A DNA stretch of 64,000 nucleotides from Sphingobacterium cellulitidis (lineage in GTDB: Bacteria > Bacteroidota > Bacteroidia > Sphingobacteriales > Sphingobacteriaceae), in the NCBI GenBank assembly GCA_002245855.1, contig NOUX01000014.1:1-64000 (forward strand). Reading direction: 5' to 3'. Within the stretch, counting starts at the first letter, position 1; each line of letters starts with the position of its first letter. The notes under the pieces are model-generated. The model ran no database searches, had not been told where the DNA came from, and saw only the letters and a list, made by a program, of their open reading frames with translations. Below are positions 36,277 through 44,163 of the stretch, piece after piece. The position numbers were made by a program, and so were the translations under genes.

Positions 36277-37440
36277 TTATTTTCTCTCATAATCTACACC
36301 ATCAATATATATCTTCGATAATATTTCAAGCATGATTTCCGATGTGCCGGCGATTATCGTACCGACCCTCGCATCCCGATATAACCTCGAAATCCGATAG
36401 TCCTCCGTAAATCCATATCCCCCAAACAATTGCAAACACTCCCCTATAACCCTGACTGCCAACTCGCCACATTGTAATTTAGCAATACTGCATTCTTTTA
36501 CAGCATACCTTTTCTGATTCTGCAATTCGCAACAGTAATAGAGAAAGCTTTTTAATACCGTAATATCTGCAAACATCTGTGCAACCCTATGACGAATAAC
36601 TTGAAAATCTTTCAATTGTTTGTTAAATGCAGTTCTTTCCTTTAAATAATCCAAGGTATAATTCACCGCAGATTCGGTACTCGCTAAACTATGAATTGCA
36701 GCCGTTAACCGCTCCAATTGCAATCCCCCCATCAAATATTTAAACCCTTGGTTTAACTCCCCAATGAGGTTTTCCTTCGGTACTTTTACTTGGTCAAAAC
36801 CTAATTCCGCCGTGTCTGATGCCAACCAACCCATCTTTTGGATTTTTGTCGCCGTAACACCTACAGAATCCCGATCAATAATCAGTAAACTTATCCCCGA
36901 AGAACCTGCATTAGATTTTGTCTTTACAGCTGTAATAATAAAATCAGCATAATAGCCATTGGTAATAAAGGTCTTGGATCCATTGACTACATAATGATCA
37001 CCAGCATCCACTGCTGTGGTCTTGAGATTCTGAACATCTGAACCTGCCCCTGGTTCTGTTATGGCAATCGCACTGACCCAGTCCCCAGAAATAACTTTCG
37101 ACAAATATTTGGACTTCAAATTTTCATCCGCATATTTCCAAATATAGGTCGCTGACATATACTCAATCACCAAAGCTGAAATCGTAAATCCTCCCGAATA
37201 ACAATGAGACAACTCCTCACAAAATATTAACGAATAGTAAAAATCCAGATCTAATCCGCCATACTCCTCCGGAAAAATAAGACCTAAATAACCCATTTCA
37301 CCCATCTTCTTCCAGATGGACCTATCAATGGACCCTTGCTTCTCCCAATCATCAACATAGGGTAGAATCTCCTTCTTAATAAACGAACGTAGACTATCCC
37401 TGAATGCTTCATGCTCAGGGCTAAACGGTGTAATTAGCAT
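36277..37440 (-). CDS. Acyl-CoA dehydrogenase, long-chain/isovaleryl type
   Basis: This 387-residue FAD-dependent dehydrogenase introduces the trans-2 double bond into acyl-CoA. Family marks are AIAITEPGAGSDVQNLKTTA (about 124-143), VNGSKTFITNG (152-162), and the C-terminal LQLFGGYGFTEDYRISRLYRDARVGTIIAGTSEIM. The usual glutamate of short/medium-chain enzymes (YEGT) is replaced by Ala (IIAGTSE), while Glu243 in GLQLERL sits where the catalytic base of long-chain and isovaleryl-CoA dehydrogenases is found. So it is active-looking but of the LCAD/IVD class. It is the first gene of the operon with the FadB-like fusion 25 bases downstream. Substrate chain length is not determinable. Confidence 0.9.
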   Translation of the reverse strand: MLITPFSPEHEAFRDSLRSFIKKEILPYVDDWEKQGSIDRSIWKKMGEMGYLGLIFPEEYGGLDLDFYYSLIFCEELSHCYSGGFTISALVIEYMSATYIWKYADENLKSKYLSKVISGDWVSAIAITEPGAGSDVQNLKTTAVDAGDHYVVNGSKTFITNGYYADFIITAVKTKSNAGSSGISLLIIDRDSVGVTATKIQKMGWLASDTAELGFDQVKVPKENLIGELNQGFKYLMGGLQLERLTAAIHSLASTESAVNYTLDYLKERTAFNKQLKDFQVIRHRVAQMFADITVLKSFLYYCCELQNQKRYAVKECSIAKLQCGELAVRVIGECLQLFGGYGFTEDYRISRLYRDARVGTIIAGTSEIMLEILSKIYIDGVDYERK

Positions 37441-37679
37441 ATAAGTTTATTTGGTTCAAAATGCTCGGCAGAATCCAGAACGAATTTCTTTGCCGGCTCA
37501 TAAATTTAGAAAAAATTGGCCACTTAGCCAATATAAAAGATACTAAAACATGACATCTAGCCATCAAGGTTTATTAACATTTAATCAAGTCTATATCGAT
37601 ATAAAAAACAATTAAAAAACCTTAAACCCTTGAATAAATCGATGCCAACCCTAATGGCCGATGTCAATAGTTTTAAATT

Positions 37680-38105
37680 TTATCCGAAATAATTTGCAGA
37701 TACATCTTTGATCTTCTCATCAAATATTTCCTCCGGACAATGAATCAATTGTCGTAAAGCAAATAACTGATAAAAACTAGGCTCATCAAGAATGTTTAGA
37801 AACAGAAAGATCTCCTTGAGAATTAATCTCTCATTGTCATCAGAGCGTGAAGATAAAACCTCTAATAAAGTCAACTTAATCTCATTTAAGGTCAACTTGT
37901 AATGGGTTAATCCACCACCTAAACTCCAAAATCCTTGATCAATAATGTCCTTGTACTTGATTCGCTCAAACAAATCAACAAGTTGTTGTTGTTGCTCAGA
38001 ACTTAAATTTTCAAGATTTTTCGCCGTCGTAAAACAGTTCGACGCGATATCCTGAATCCTCTTCTCAAGATCTTGAGTCTTCAGAGTATTGTTCGGTATT
38101 TCCAT
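37680..38105 (-). CDS. Hypothetical helical protein (141 aa)
   Basis: I do not recognise this 141-residue soluble protein. It appears all-helical: LEKRIQDIASNCFTTAKNLENLSSEQQQQLVDLFERIKYKDI, followed by GFWSLGGGLTHYKLTLNEIKLTLLEVLSS and an aromatic FLFLNILDEPSFYQLFALRQLIH. No signal peptide or membrane segment is present. It is isolated, with about 240 bases to the acyl-CoA dehydrogenase start and a 680-base gap upstream. Length and composition suggest a small regulatory or scaffold protein, but nothing more can be said. Confidence 0.65.
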   Translation of the reverse strand: MEIPNNTLKTQDLEKRIQDIASNCFTTAKNLENLSSEQQQQLVDLFERIKYKDIIDQGFWSLGGGLTHYKLTLNEIKLTLLEVLSSRSDDNERLILKEIFLFLNILDEPSFYQLFALRQLIHCPEEIFDEKIKDVSANYFG

Positions 38106-38788
38106 ATTTAAATAATTATATTTTTTTTATCCTTTCTCCCCCCAATTCCATGTTCATCCTCGCTTGATCCAATATCATCAATACCCCCCAACCAAAACCT
38201 CGTTGAAAAGCCGTAGACTCTTGAAAACAAGCAATAAATATTAATTATTACCCAAAGAAATTACCGATACAAAAATAACTATATTTAAATTAATTTAATA
38301 TAAAAACATATTTTTTATCAATTTTTTAATAAATATGAAATCTTTTAATTATTGTTTTACAATAAAACTCAAACAACCTAACCCATAAATCATCCTAATT
38401 ATCAACCTTTTAAAATTCATTAACAACAGGAGATAGCTTAATTTTAAATTTTTTAATAATTAAAATTTAAACAATACAAAGCCATAATGAATAAAATTTT
38501 TACAGAACATTATTAAGTAATTGTTAATTCCTTAAAAAGAACAGGCCATCACGAAAACGTGATGGCCGCCCAATATGATTTTCTTAGGTAGTTAAAATGC
38601 GTTCCTCAAAATTTTTTTAATAGAATTGAATACCTAAGTTAACCATTATTGATAATTCGAAATTAAACCTCTCCAGCAATTCCGCTATTTTGTCAGAATT
38701 TTCCTACAAAAATATATATCCAGGAAAGCTTTTTGCTCATCAATTATTTGTAAATTTAAGAGACAAATAGATGTAAAAATAAGGTAAT
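38106..38788. other. Long AT-rich intergenic region with a strong hairpin and a barrel-like fragment
   Basis: Most of this 680-base stretch is AT-rich with no gene. A perfect 10-bp-arm hairpin (GGCCATCACG, AAAA, CGTGATGGCC; 38544-38567) is followed on the minus strand by TTCTTTTT and could be a terminator. Upstream of it on that strand, the frame ending at 38617 reads FNFELSIMVNLGIQFY, which looks like the closing strand of an outer-membrane barrel, but only 28 codons are open. It may be the end of a decayed gene. Confidence 0.45.
38544..38567 (-). terminator. Perfect 10-bp hairpin, possible terminator
   Basis: GGCCATCACG-AAAA-CGTGATGGCC is followed on the minus strand by TGTTCTTTTT. It lies about 50 bases past the stop of the barrel-like fragment (38617). 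Confidence 0.5.
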
Positions 38789-39541
38789 ATGGCAACTTTT
38801 AGCGACAACTTCTCTAAACAAGCATCTATTTATGCTCAGTTTAGACCTTCATACCCTCACGAATTGTATGATTATCTTAGCGGCTTAACTCCTGCTCATC
38901 AATTGGCCTGGGATTGCGGAACCGGAAATGGTCAATCCGCCATCCATCTAGCTGATTTCTTCGACAAAGTCTATGCATCTGACCCTAGCGAAGCGCAAAT
39001 TAAAAATGCCTTTAATCATGATAAGGTATCTTATAAAGTAGAAAAAGCCGAAGAACCAAGTCTCCCCGATCAATCCGTCGATATCATTACCGTAGCCCAA
39101 GCCATACACTGGTTCGATATTGATAAATTCTATATCGCAGCAAAAAGAGTCCTAAAAAAAGATGGAATCATTGCTGTATGGGCTTATGCTGTCCCTCAAG
39201 TCGATAAAAATATAGACCCAATCACCCAAAATTTCCATGATAAAATAGTCGGACCTTACTGGCCCTCTGAAATAAAACTCCTACAACTAGGTTATACTAC
39301 AATCCCTTTCCCTTTCCGCGAAATTGAACCGCCGGAATTCTATATCCGTAAAAAATATAAGCTGCAGGACTTCCTGGGACATCTTCTCAGTTGGTCCGCA
39401 ACCCAAAGGTATATTCAAAAAGAAGAAAAAAATCCGCTGGCAAAATTGAAAGACGAACTAGCGCCATTCTGGAAAGATGAAAATGAAGCTAAACCTGTTA
39501 CTTGGAAAATAATCATGAGAGTAGGTAAACTTCCTAGTTGA
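38789..39541 (+). CDS. Class I SAM-dependent methyltransferase
   Basis: This 250-residue protein begins MATFSDNFSKQASIYAQFRPSYPHELYDYL, the usual opening of trans-aconitate-methyltransferase/Tmt1-like enzymes. SAM-binding motif I is LAWDCGTGNGQSAIHLADFF (about 39-58), motif II VYASDPSEAQI, and DIITVAQAIHWFDIDKFY (about 98-115) carries the acceptor-side conserved HWFD. The C-terminal region is a cap with LGHLLSWSATQRYI. The substrate is unknown; carboxylates or small metabolites are plausible from the family. Monocistronic, with a terminator 30 bases after the stop. Confidence 0.85.
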   Translation: MATFSDNFSKQASIYAQFRPSYPHELYDYLSGLTPAHQLAWDCGTGNGQSAIHLADFFDKVYASDPSEAQIKNAFNHDKVSYKVEKAEEPSLPDQSVDIITVAQAIHWFDIDKFYIAAKRVLKKDGIIAVWAYAVPQVDKNIDPITQNFHDKIVGPYWPSEIKLLQLGYTTIPFPFREIEPPEFYIRKKYKLQDFLGHLLSWSATQRYIQKEEKNPLAKLKDELAPFWKDENEAKPVTWKIIMRVGKLPS

Positions 39542-39569
39542 TTTTGAAAAGAAGAAAAATCCGAAAAAA

Positions 39570-39610
39570 GAATCCATGACTCATTCCGAAAGAATTCATG
39601 GATTTTTTTA
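39570..39610 (+). terminator. Intrinsic terminator after the methyltransferase
   Basis: AATCCATGA and TTCATGGATT form the stem, followed by T6. Confidence 0.8.
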
Positions 39611-39680
39611 TTCTATCCAAAACATATAAGAGATAATGCTGTTTATTTTTTGGGTTTGGTGACAAAAAAAGAGTTTTCCA

Positions 39681-39707
39681 AAAAAAAGAGGTTCCCAGGA
39701 ACCTCTT
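39681..39707 (-). terminator. Intrinsic terminator of the GNAT gene
   Basis: AAGAGGTTCC and GGAACCTCTT make a tight hairpin, followed on the minus strand by T6, 46 bases past the GNAT stop. Confidence 0.8.
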
Positions 39708-39752
39708 AATTATTTTATAGAAATCAGGATACTAAATGAATCAGTCCTCCAT

Positions 39753-40283
39753 CTACTCATCTAGCTTCTTTTCGAATGCCTTTCGAGCACTTCCTCGAAA
39801 ATAAACATCTCCACAATACACATATCCTAACTTTTCTAATATTCGAAGCATACCTGTATTATCATAATTCGTGTCCACTTTCAAACTTAAAAATCCTTGT
39901 TTTAAACTTTCTGCCTCAGCTTGCTCTAACATCCAGGTGGCCTGCCCCTTGACATAATCCTCTTGACTAACGGCAATCCGATGAACTACCGAAAAAGGAC
40001 GATTCGTCAACCATTGTTCTGCAATCGCCTCGTACGCTGGCTCGCCATCAAAGATTAAAGCCAAATAACCCGTCAATAAACCAGATGGATGAATACTCAC
40101 ATAGCCATACCCACGCTCAATATCTTGTTTCACAACCTCTAAATTCGGATACCCATCCTGCCATTGACTACTCCCCTCTTCTTTTCGCTTATCTATCGCT
40201 TCCTGCATGATATCCCAAATTCTTACCGCCTCTTGTTTCTCTGCCTTACGGAATATAAATCCTGAAAATTGTTCTTCTAACAT
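39753..40283 (-). CDS. GNAT family N-acetyltransferase
   Basis: This protein of about 176 residues has the GNAT fold. FIFRKAEKQEAVRIWDIMQEAI opens strand 1 and helix 1, TGYLALIFDGEPAYE and VVHRIAVSQEDYVKGQATWML give the central strands and the acetyl-CoA loop (a degenerate Q/RxxGxG/A: VKGQAT), and TNYDNTGMLRILEKLGYVYCGDVYF is the typical C-terminal NxxxxxxYxKxGF-like region. The first ATG is at 40283; an upstream TTG adds two residues. Acceptor unknown (protein N-termini, amino acids or antibiotics are typical). It stands alone and ends at its own terminator. Confidence 0.83.
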   Translation of the reverse strand: MLEEQFSGFIFRKAEKQEAVRIWDIMQEAIDKRKEEGSSQWQDGYPNLEVVKQDIERGYGYVSIHPSGLLTGYLALIFDGEPAYEAIAEQWLTNRPFSVVHRIAVSQEDYVKGQATWMLEQAEAESLKQGFLSLKVDTNYDNTGMLRILEKLGYVYCGDVYFRGSARKAFEKKLDE

Positions 40284-40289
40284 ATCCAA

Positions 40290-40676
40290 AAATAATCTTT
40301 TTATCCAATTGAATCGGTCCTTACTCTTATATCATAACAAAAAAATTCCCCAAAGGGCTTTGGGGAATTTACAGAAACGGGTGTTGATAACCCTTATGAA
40401 CCAATTTAATTAATGATGATCTTATTATTTGTTTTATTTATTTCGTTGATGTTTAAAAGTAAGGGGTTATAATTAGATTAGGCCCATCCTAATTTTAACT
40501 ATAACCCTTCACCAAGGTTGAGTTTAGGTTTTATTTTTAAAGCAGTACCAATGCCCTATTCCAAATCTAATAAGAATCATTTGCCAATCCATCCTGTACC
40601 ATCCTGTAAAAAATCAAAAAAATATAAAAGGGGTTGACTAATTAGTCAACCCCTCGGCAAATAGAAATGAAAAATA
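40290..40676. other. Intergenic region with three hairpins and no gene
   Basis: Three structures lie here: a terminator-like stem AAATTCCCCAAAG/CTTTGGGGAATTT (40346-40370, T-run on the minus strand); a long imperfect hairpin (about 40465-40509; inner arms ATTAGG/CCTAAT, outer GGGTTATA/TATAACCC); and the terminator at 40630-40653. Only very short frames are open. The minus-strand segment between the two terminators could be a short untranslated RNA. Confidence 0.5.
40630..40653 (-). terminator. Terminator of the 87-aa gene
   Basis: GGGGTTGACTAA with TTAGTCAACCCC is a perfect 24-base palindrome followed on the minus strand by TTTTATATTTTTTT. It lies 24 bases beyond the stop at 40677. Confidence 0.82.
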
Positions 40677-40940
40677 TTAAGCAATCTTGACCTTAGGGTC
40701 AAGCGTCTTATACTGCTCAGCGCGTAAAAAAGCTACACGAAAACCATAACTCAATAAAGTATTCTGAATCTCATTCTCCAATCGACCAGGGGAATGTACA
40801 TTGATTAAATATTGCTTATCATCCATATCAATCGAGATTGGACCCAATTGAGGAAAGGCATGACCTAATTTCTCAAATATTTGTTGCCGCTGTAATAATA
40901 CTTTTAAAGGGGCTCTAAAGGATAATATGTAGTTCTCCAT
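40677..40940 (-). CDS. Hypothetical small protein divergent from an Fe-S type regulator (87 aa)
   Basis: This 87-residue soluble protein alternates beta and alpha elements: ENYILSFRAP, LLQRQQIFEKLGHAFPQLG, ISIDMDDKQYLINVHS, LENEIQNTLLSYGF, RVAFLRAEQY. This would fit a ferredoxin-like (HMA-like) fold, but no metal-binding CxxC is present. The family is not recognised. The gene has a TAAATTTG box (minus strand, 40997-41004), and directly upstream of that box lies a 9-bp-arm palindrome (41019-41042) that is also found at the promoter of the divergent regulator. I infer that this protein belongs to that regulator's regulon. A strong terminator follows. Confidence 0.7.
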   Translation of the reverse strand: MENYILSFRAPLKVLLQRQQIFEKLGHAFPQLGPISIDMDDKQYLINVHSPGRLENEIQNTLLSYGFRVAFLRAEQYKTLDPKVKIA

Positions 40941-40996
40941 GTTAAGGTTAATTGTAATTGAAAAATATCTCTGTAATCTGCTCTTGATTACTATAA

Positions 40997-41004
40997 CAAA
41001 TTTA
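40997..41004 (-). promoter_or_regulatory. Promoter -7 box for the 87-aa gene
   Basis: The minus strand reads TAAATTTG, matching TAnnTTTG, 57 bases before the ATG; the palindrome at 41019-41042 begins 15 bases upstream of it, over the -33 area. Confidence 0.5.
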
Positions 41005-41018
41005 AAAATTCAATTTAA

Positions 41019-41042
41019 TAAAACAAGCTGTTACTTGTTTTA
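41019..41042. promoter_or_regulatory. Operator-like palindrome, copy 1
   Basis: TAAAACAAG-N6-CTTGTTTTA, perfect 9-bp arms. The same TAAAACAAG-N6-CTTG occurs at 41182-41200 next to the regulator gene. Confidence 0.6.
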
Positions 41043-41167
41043 TTGGAATAGCAAAACAGCCTTTCCTAATCCCAAAAAACGCGATAATACTGCAATAAAC
41101 ACAAATATCATCCCTATTATAGATTTTTCCTATGGAGATTAGAAAATATTGATTGATCTTTTTTACT

Positions 41168-41175
41168 TATATTTG
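41168..41175 (+). promoter_or_regulatory. Promoter -7 box for the Fe-S type regulator
   Basis: TATATTTG matches TAnnTTTG, 30 bases upstream of ATG 41205; operator copy 2 starts 7 bases after it, over the expected transcription start. Confidence 0.55.
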
Positions 41176-41181
41176 CTATAA

Positions 41182-41200
41182 TAAAACAAGTAAACACTTG
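41182..41200. promoter_or_regulatory. Operator-like site, copy 2
   Basis: TAAAACAAG-N6-CTTG with the same 6-base spacer as copy 1; within it CAAGT-AAAC-ACTTG is an exact inverted repeat. It ends 4 bases before the regulator ATG. Confidence 0.55.
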
Positions 41201-41204
41201 CCTA

Positions 41205-41831
41205 ATGAAAAAAAATAATGCTGATAAAATCTTGAACCTAATCAAAATGCGTGGAGAAATTGATGCATCCTGCATTGCTGAAGAGTTAGGAATAACAAAA
41301 GAAGGCGCAAGACAACAGTTATTAAAACTTTCCGAAGAAGGATTAATCCAATCCGTATGTAAAAAATCTGGGGTCGGAAGACCATTTACCTATTATTCTT
41401 TAAGCCAATCTGGTCTCGAAAAATTCCCGGATAACCATTCGGAAATTACCGTCCAATTACTAAAATCCATTAAATCATTACTGGGTGAAAATGCCCTCGA
41501 ATTACTGATCTCGGACCGGGAAAAAAATGCATACCTCAAATATGAAGAACATTTAAAAGCTGCAAAAACTTTACCTGAGAAACTTAAGAAACTTGTTCAA
41601 GTTAGATCCGATGAAGGTTATATGGCAGAAATGAAAAAAGATGGGCAGACCTATTATTTCATAGAAAACCACTGCCCCATCTGCGCCGCTGCAACTGAAT
41701 GTCAACAATTTTGTCGGGCAGAATTGAAAAATTTTAGAGCACTATTAGGCAATGAATTAGAAGTAACCCGAATAAAACATATTCTGGCTAATGAAAACCG
41801 CTGTGTCTACAAAATTGAAAAAAAGAAATAG
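41205..41831 (+). CDS. SufR-like HTH regulator with a C-terminal cysteine cluster
   Basis: This 208-residue protein has a winged-helix DNA-binding N-terminus (DASCIAEELGITKEGARQQLLKLSEEGLI, 20-48, and the wing SGVGRPFTYYSLS, 55-67). Its C-terminal half carries Cys157, Cys160, Cys166, Cys170 (HCPIC-x5-CQQFC) and Cys200 near the end. This matches the DeoR/ArsR-like SufR type of Fe-S cluster-binding transcription factors. It probably senses iron-sulfur status, oxygen or nitric oxide. Two copies of TAAAACAAG-N6-CTTG flank its promoter and that of the divergent 87-aa gene, suggesting autoregulation. No suf genes are adjacent, so the target set is unknown. Confidence 0.85.
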   Translation: MKKNNADKILNLIKMRGEIDASCIAEELGITKEGARQQLLKLSEEGLIQSVCKKSGVGRPFTYYSLSQSGLEKFPDNHSEITVQLLKSIKSLLGENALELLISDREKNAYLKYEEHLKAAKTLPEKLKKLVQVRSDEGYMAEMKKDGQTYYFIENHCPICAAATECQQFCRAELKNFRALLGNELEVTRIKHILANENRCVYKIEKKK

Positions 41832-41835
41832 ATTA

Positions 41836-42171
41836 TTATTGATTTCTACTTCTACGGTTTAATTCCTCTACCAACCTCGATGACCGGAAGCTAAAGTCAG
41901 CCCCAAAACTATTGATCACCAAACCCTTAACCAAATTGTCCTTCGAGGAAATCGCAAATAAAATGCTCTCATCCCCCGGATCCGTCATCCCCTCAAACCT
42001 GTAAATCTCATCTATAACAAACTCCTCCGGAGACAACTCCATAGACCGACCAACACAAAATAAACATTCCCCATCCTCCTGAATCAAAAAATCCTCATTG
42101 TAGCCCATTCTTTGTAGATCATTCACAGCCTCACTCAACGTATCGTATGCCTTTCTTTTCCTTGGTTCCAT
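41836..42171 (-). CDS. Hypothetical protein (phosphoribosylpyrophosphate synthetase-like by misnomer), 111 aa
   Basis: This 111-residue protein starts MEPRKRKAYDTLSEAVNDLQRMGYNEDFLI, followed by a beta-rich centre ELSPEEFVIDEIYRFEGMTDPGDESILFAISS and a basic end RSSRLVEELNRRSRNQ. The family is common in Bacteroidota and often carries the label phosphoribosylpyrophosphate synthetase in databases without supporting motifs; none of the PRPP-binding residues are visible here. It has no signal or membrane segment. ATG 42171 is preferred to an upstream in-frame start because homologues open with TLSEAVNDLxxxGY near the N-terminus. It is convergent with the SufR-like gene, 4 bases apart. Confidence 0.72.
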   Translation of the reverse strand: MEPRKRKAYDTLSEAVNDLQRMGYNEDFLIQEDGECLFCVGRSMELSPEEFVIDEIYRFEGMTDPGDESILFAISSKDNLVKGLVINSFGADFSFRSSRLVEELNRRSRNQ

Positions 42172-42294
42172 AATATTTGATTTGATATTCCTTAATCGAT
42201 TATTATTTGAAGAAAATTTAAGCATTTATTAATAAATAATAGACATATTAAAGTCAATTCAAAACAAAAGACCTCCCTACCTTATTATTAAATA

Positions 42295-43362
42295 ATGGAA
42301 ATTACGTTAATTATTTTTGGGTGCTTATTAATCATCTTTACAGCATTGCCCTTGATCCGCAAAGACCATTGGACTTTCCGGGTCTTTGAATACCCACGAA
42401 TTCAAAAACTTGCCCTTTCTACCCTCTGGGTTATTCTCTACGCCATTCACGCTGACTTCGAAAATAAAACCCTGTTGATCCTGCTCGTTCTAATAATCGG
42501 TATTATTGCTTATCTGCTCAAACAAATCTTACCATTTACTCCATTAGGTAAGAAACAGGTTTACAAAGCCGAAAATATCGATGATAAAAACAACCTTAAA
42601 ATCATGATATCCAATGTCTATGAAGATAATGACAATTATAAAGGTTGCTTAAGTGTTATTCATTTAAACGATCCTGACCTAGTCTTACTTCTGGAAACGA
42701 GCCATGAATGGGACCGCCAAACCCAATCCCTGGAAGTGGACTATAAATATCATGTTAAAGTGCCAATCGACAATACTTATGGGATGTTGCTGTATTCTAA
42801 ATACAAAATCCTGAATCCTCAGGTTAAGTATTTAGTCGAGGATGAAATTCCAAGTATTCATTGTCAGCTAGAACTTCCTTCTGGTCAAAAGGTCCAGGTT
42901 TATGCGGTACACCCAACTCCTCCCGTGCCGAATGAAAATCCACGCTCTACTGAACGCGATAAAGAATTATTGATCGTTGCTGAAAAAGCTAAGGATTGTG
43001 AATTGCCTGTTGTGGTGATTGGTGACCTGAATGATGTCGCCTGGAGTTACACGACTGAATTGTTCTTAAAGATGAGTACACTTTTAGACCCGAGAAGAGG
43101 TCGTGGATTTTATAATACTTTCCATGCGAAACAACCTCTCCTACAATTCCCATTGGATCATGCCTTTATTTCTGCTGATTTTAAACTTCGAGATTTACGA
43201 AAATTAGACAACTATAATTCCGATCACTTTCCTATATTCGTGCATATTCAGTTTGAAGAACAAGCTGAAGATCAACAAGAAGACAATCAATTAGAAGCTG
43301 ATCAACAAGACAAGAAAGAGGCCGCAGAAAAAAGAAACGCTGACACTTCTGAAAATCCTTAA
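42295..43362 (+). CDS. Membrane-anchored endonuclease/exonuclease/phosphatase (EEP) family protein
   Basis: This 355-residue protein has two N-terminal hydrophobic segments (about 2-20 and 60-82) followed by an EEP domain. Conserved residues: LKIMISNVYEDN (strand 1 with Asn), LLLETSHEW (Glu), VYAVHPTPPVPNE (His), VVVIGDLNDVAWS (the GDxN pair), and NYNSDHFPIFV (SDH) at the end. This set matches Mg2+-dependent phosphodiesterases; substrates range from DNA to phospholipids. The tail is Gln/Glu/Asp-rich (about 325-355). A methyltransferase gene starts 3 bases after the stop, so the two are likely co-transcribed. Confidence 0.85.
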   Translation: MEITLIIFGCLLIIFTALPLIRKDHWTFRVFEYPRIQKLALSTLWVILYAIHADFENKTLLILLVLIIGIIAYLLKQILPFTPLGKKQVYKAENIDDKNNLKIMISNVYEDNDNYKGCLSVIHLNDPDLVLLLETSHEWDRQTQSLEVDYKYHVKVPIDNTYGMLLYSKYKILNPQVKYLVEDEIPSIHCQLELPSGQKVQVYAVHPTPPVPNENPRSTERDKELLIVAEKAKDCELPVVVIGDLNDVAWSYTTELFLKMSTLLDPRRGRGFYNTFHAKQPLLQFPLDHAFISADFKLRDLRKLDNYNSDHFPIFVHIQFEEQAEDQQEDNQLEADQQDKKEAAEKRNADTSENP

Positions 43363-43365
43363 ATA

Positions 43366-44163
43366 ATGAACGAACAGGATAATTACAAAGAAATAAACAA
43401 ACAGCTCTGGAATCAAAAAACAAGCTCGCATGTAGATAGTGAGTTCTATAATAATGCAGCATTTCTAGCTGGAAAAAGCTCCTTGAACTCCCTCGAAATT
43501 GAACTCCTCGGCGATGTGACCTCGAAAAAGATCTTGCATTTACAATGTCATTTTGGTCAAGATACTTTATCCCTCGCTCGATTAGGTGCTCATGTGACGG
43601 GTATCGACCTCTCCGACAAAGCCATCGAGGTCGCAAAGGAAATGAATATGCAATTAAATCTCGATGCTGAATTTATTTGCGCAGATGTCTATGATACGCC
43701 TGAGGAATTGAATGAAAAATTCGATATCGTTTACACAAGTTATGGTACAATAGGCTGGTTACCTGATTTGAATCGTTGGGCACAAGTCATACAGAGATGC
43801 TTAAAACCTAATGGTAAACTTGTATTTGTCGAATTTCACCCCATTGTGTGGATGTTCGATTATGACTTCAGCAAATTTCAATATTCTTACTTTAATATTG
43901 AACCCATTATTGAAATACAAGAAGGAACCTATGCTGATCGAAATGCCAATATTTCAGCAAAAGAAATCTCTTGGAATCATCCTCTTGCTGAAGTGTTTCA
44001 AGGTTTATTAAATAATGGACTGAAAATCGAATCTTTTGAAGAATACAATTATTCCCCTTACAATTGCTTTAATAATACAGTGGAATTTGAACCTGGAAAA
44101 TTTCAAATCAAAAGCCTTGAAGGAAAAATCCCAATGCTTTATTCAATTGTAGCTAGTAAATAA
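43366..44163 (+). CDS. Class I SAM-dependent methyltransferase
   Basis: This 265-residue protein contains a SAM-binding core: KKILHLQCHFGQDTLSLARLGAHVTGIDLSDKAIEVA (about 53-89), AEFICADVYDTPEEL, FDIVYTSYGTIGWLPDLNRW (about 117-136), and CLKPNGKLVFVEFHP. Motif I reads LQCHFGQD in place of the common GxGxG, which is typical of a subfamily of small-molecule methyltransferases. Substrate unknown. It starts 3 bases after the EEP gene, and its end overlaps by 11 bases with the convergent arsenate-reductase-like gene. No ArsM-type cysteine pattern is present, so it is probably unrelated to the ars operon. Confidence 0.83.
   Translation: MNEQDNYKEINKQLWNQKTSSHVDSEFYNNAAFLAGKSSLNSLEIELLGDVTSKKILHLQCHFGQDTLSLARLGAHVTGIDLSDKAIEVAKEMNMQLNLDAEFICADVYDTPEELNEKFDIVYTSYGTIGWLPDLNRWAQVIQRCLKPNGKLVFVEFHPIVWMFDYDFSKFQYSYFNIEPIIEIQEGTYADRNANISAKEISWNHPLAEVFQGLLNNGLKIESFEEYNYSPYNCFNNTVEFEPGKFQIKSLEGKIPMLYSIVASK

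Noticed and set aside
40939..41142. 67-codon frame in the divergent regulator region
   Set aside because: It overlaps both promoter boxes and one operator copy and shows no family resemblance.
41836..42171. Genuine phosphoribosylpyrophosphate synthetase
   Set aside because: At 111 residues it is far too short and lacks the PRPP-binding and flexible-loop motifs; the name circulates as a database label only.
43232..43636. 134-codon minus-strand frame across the EEP/methyltransferase junction
   Set aside because: It is antisense to two well-supported genes, with Arg/His/Phe-rich composition typical of shadows.
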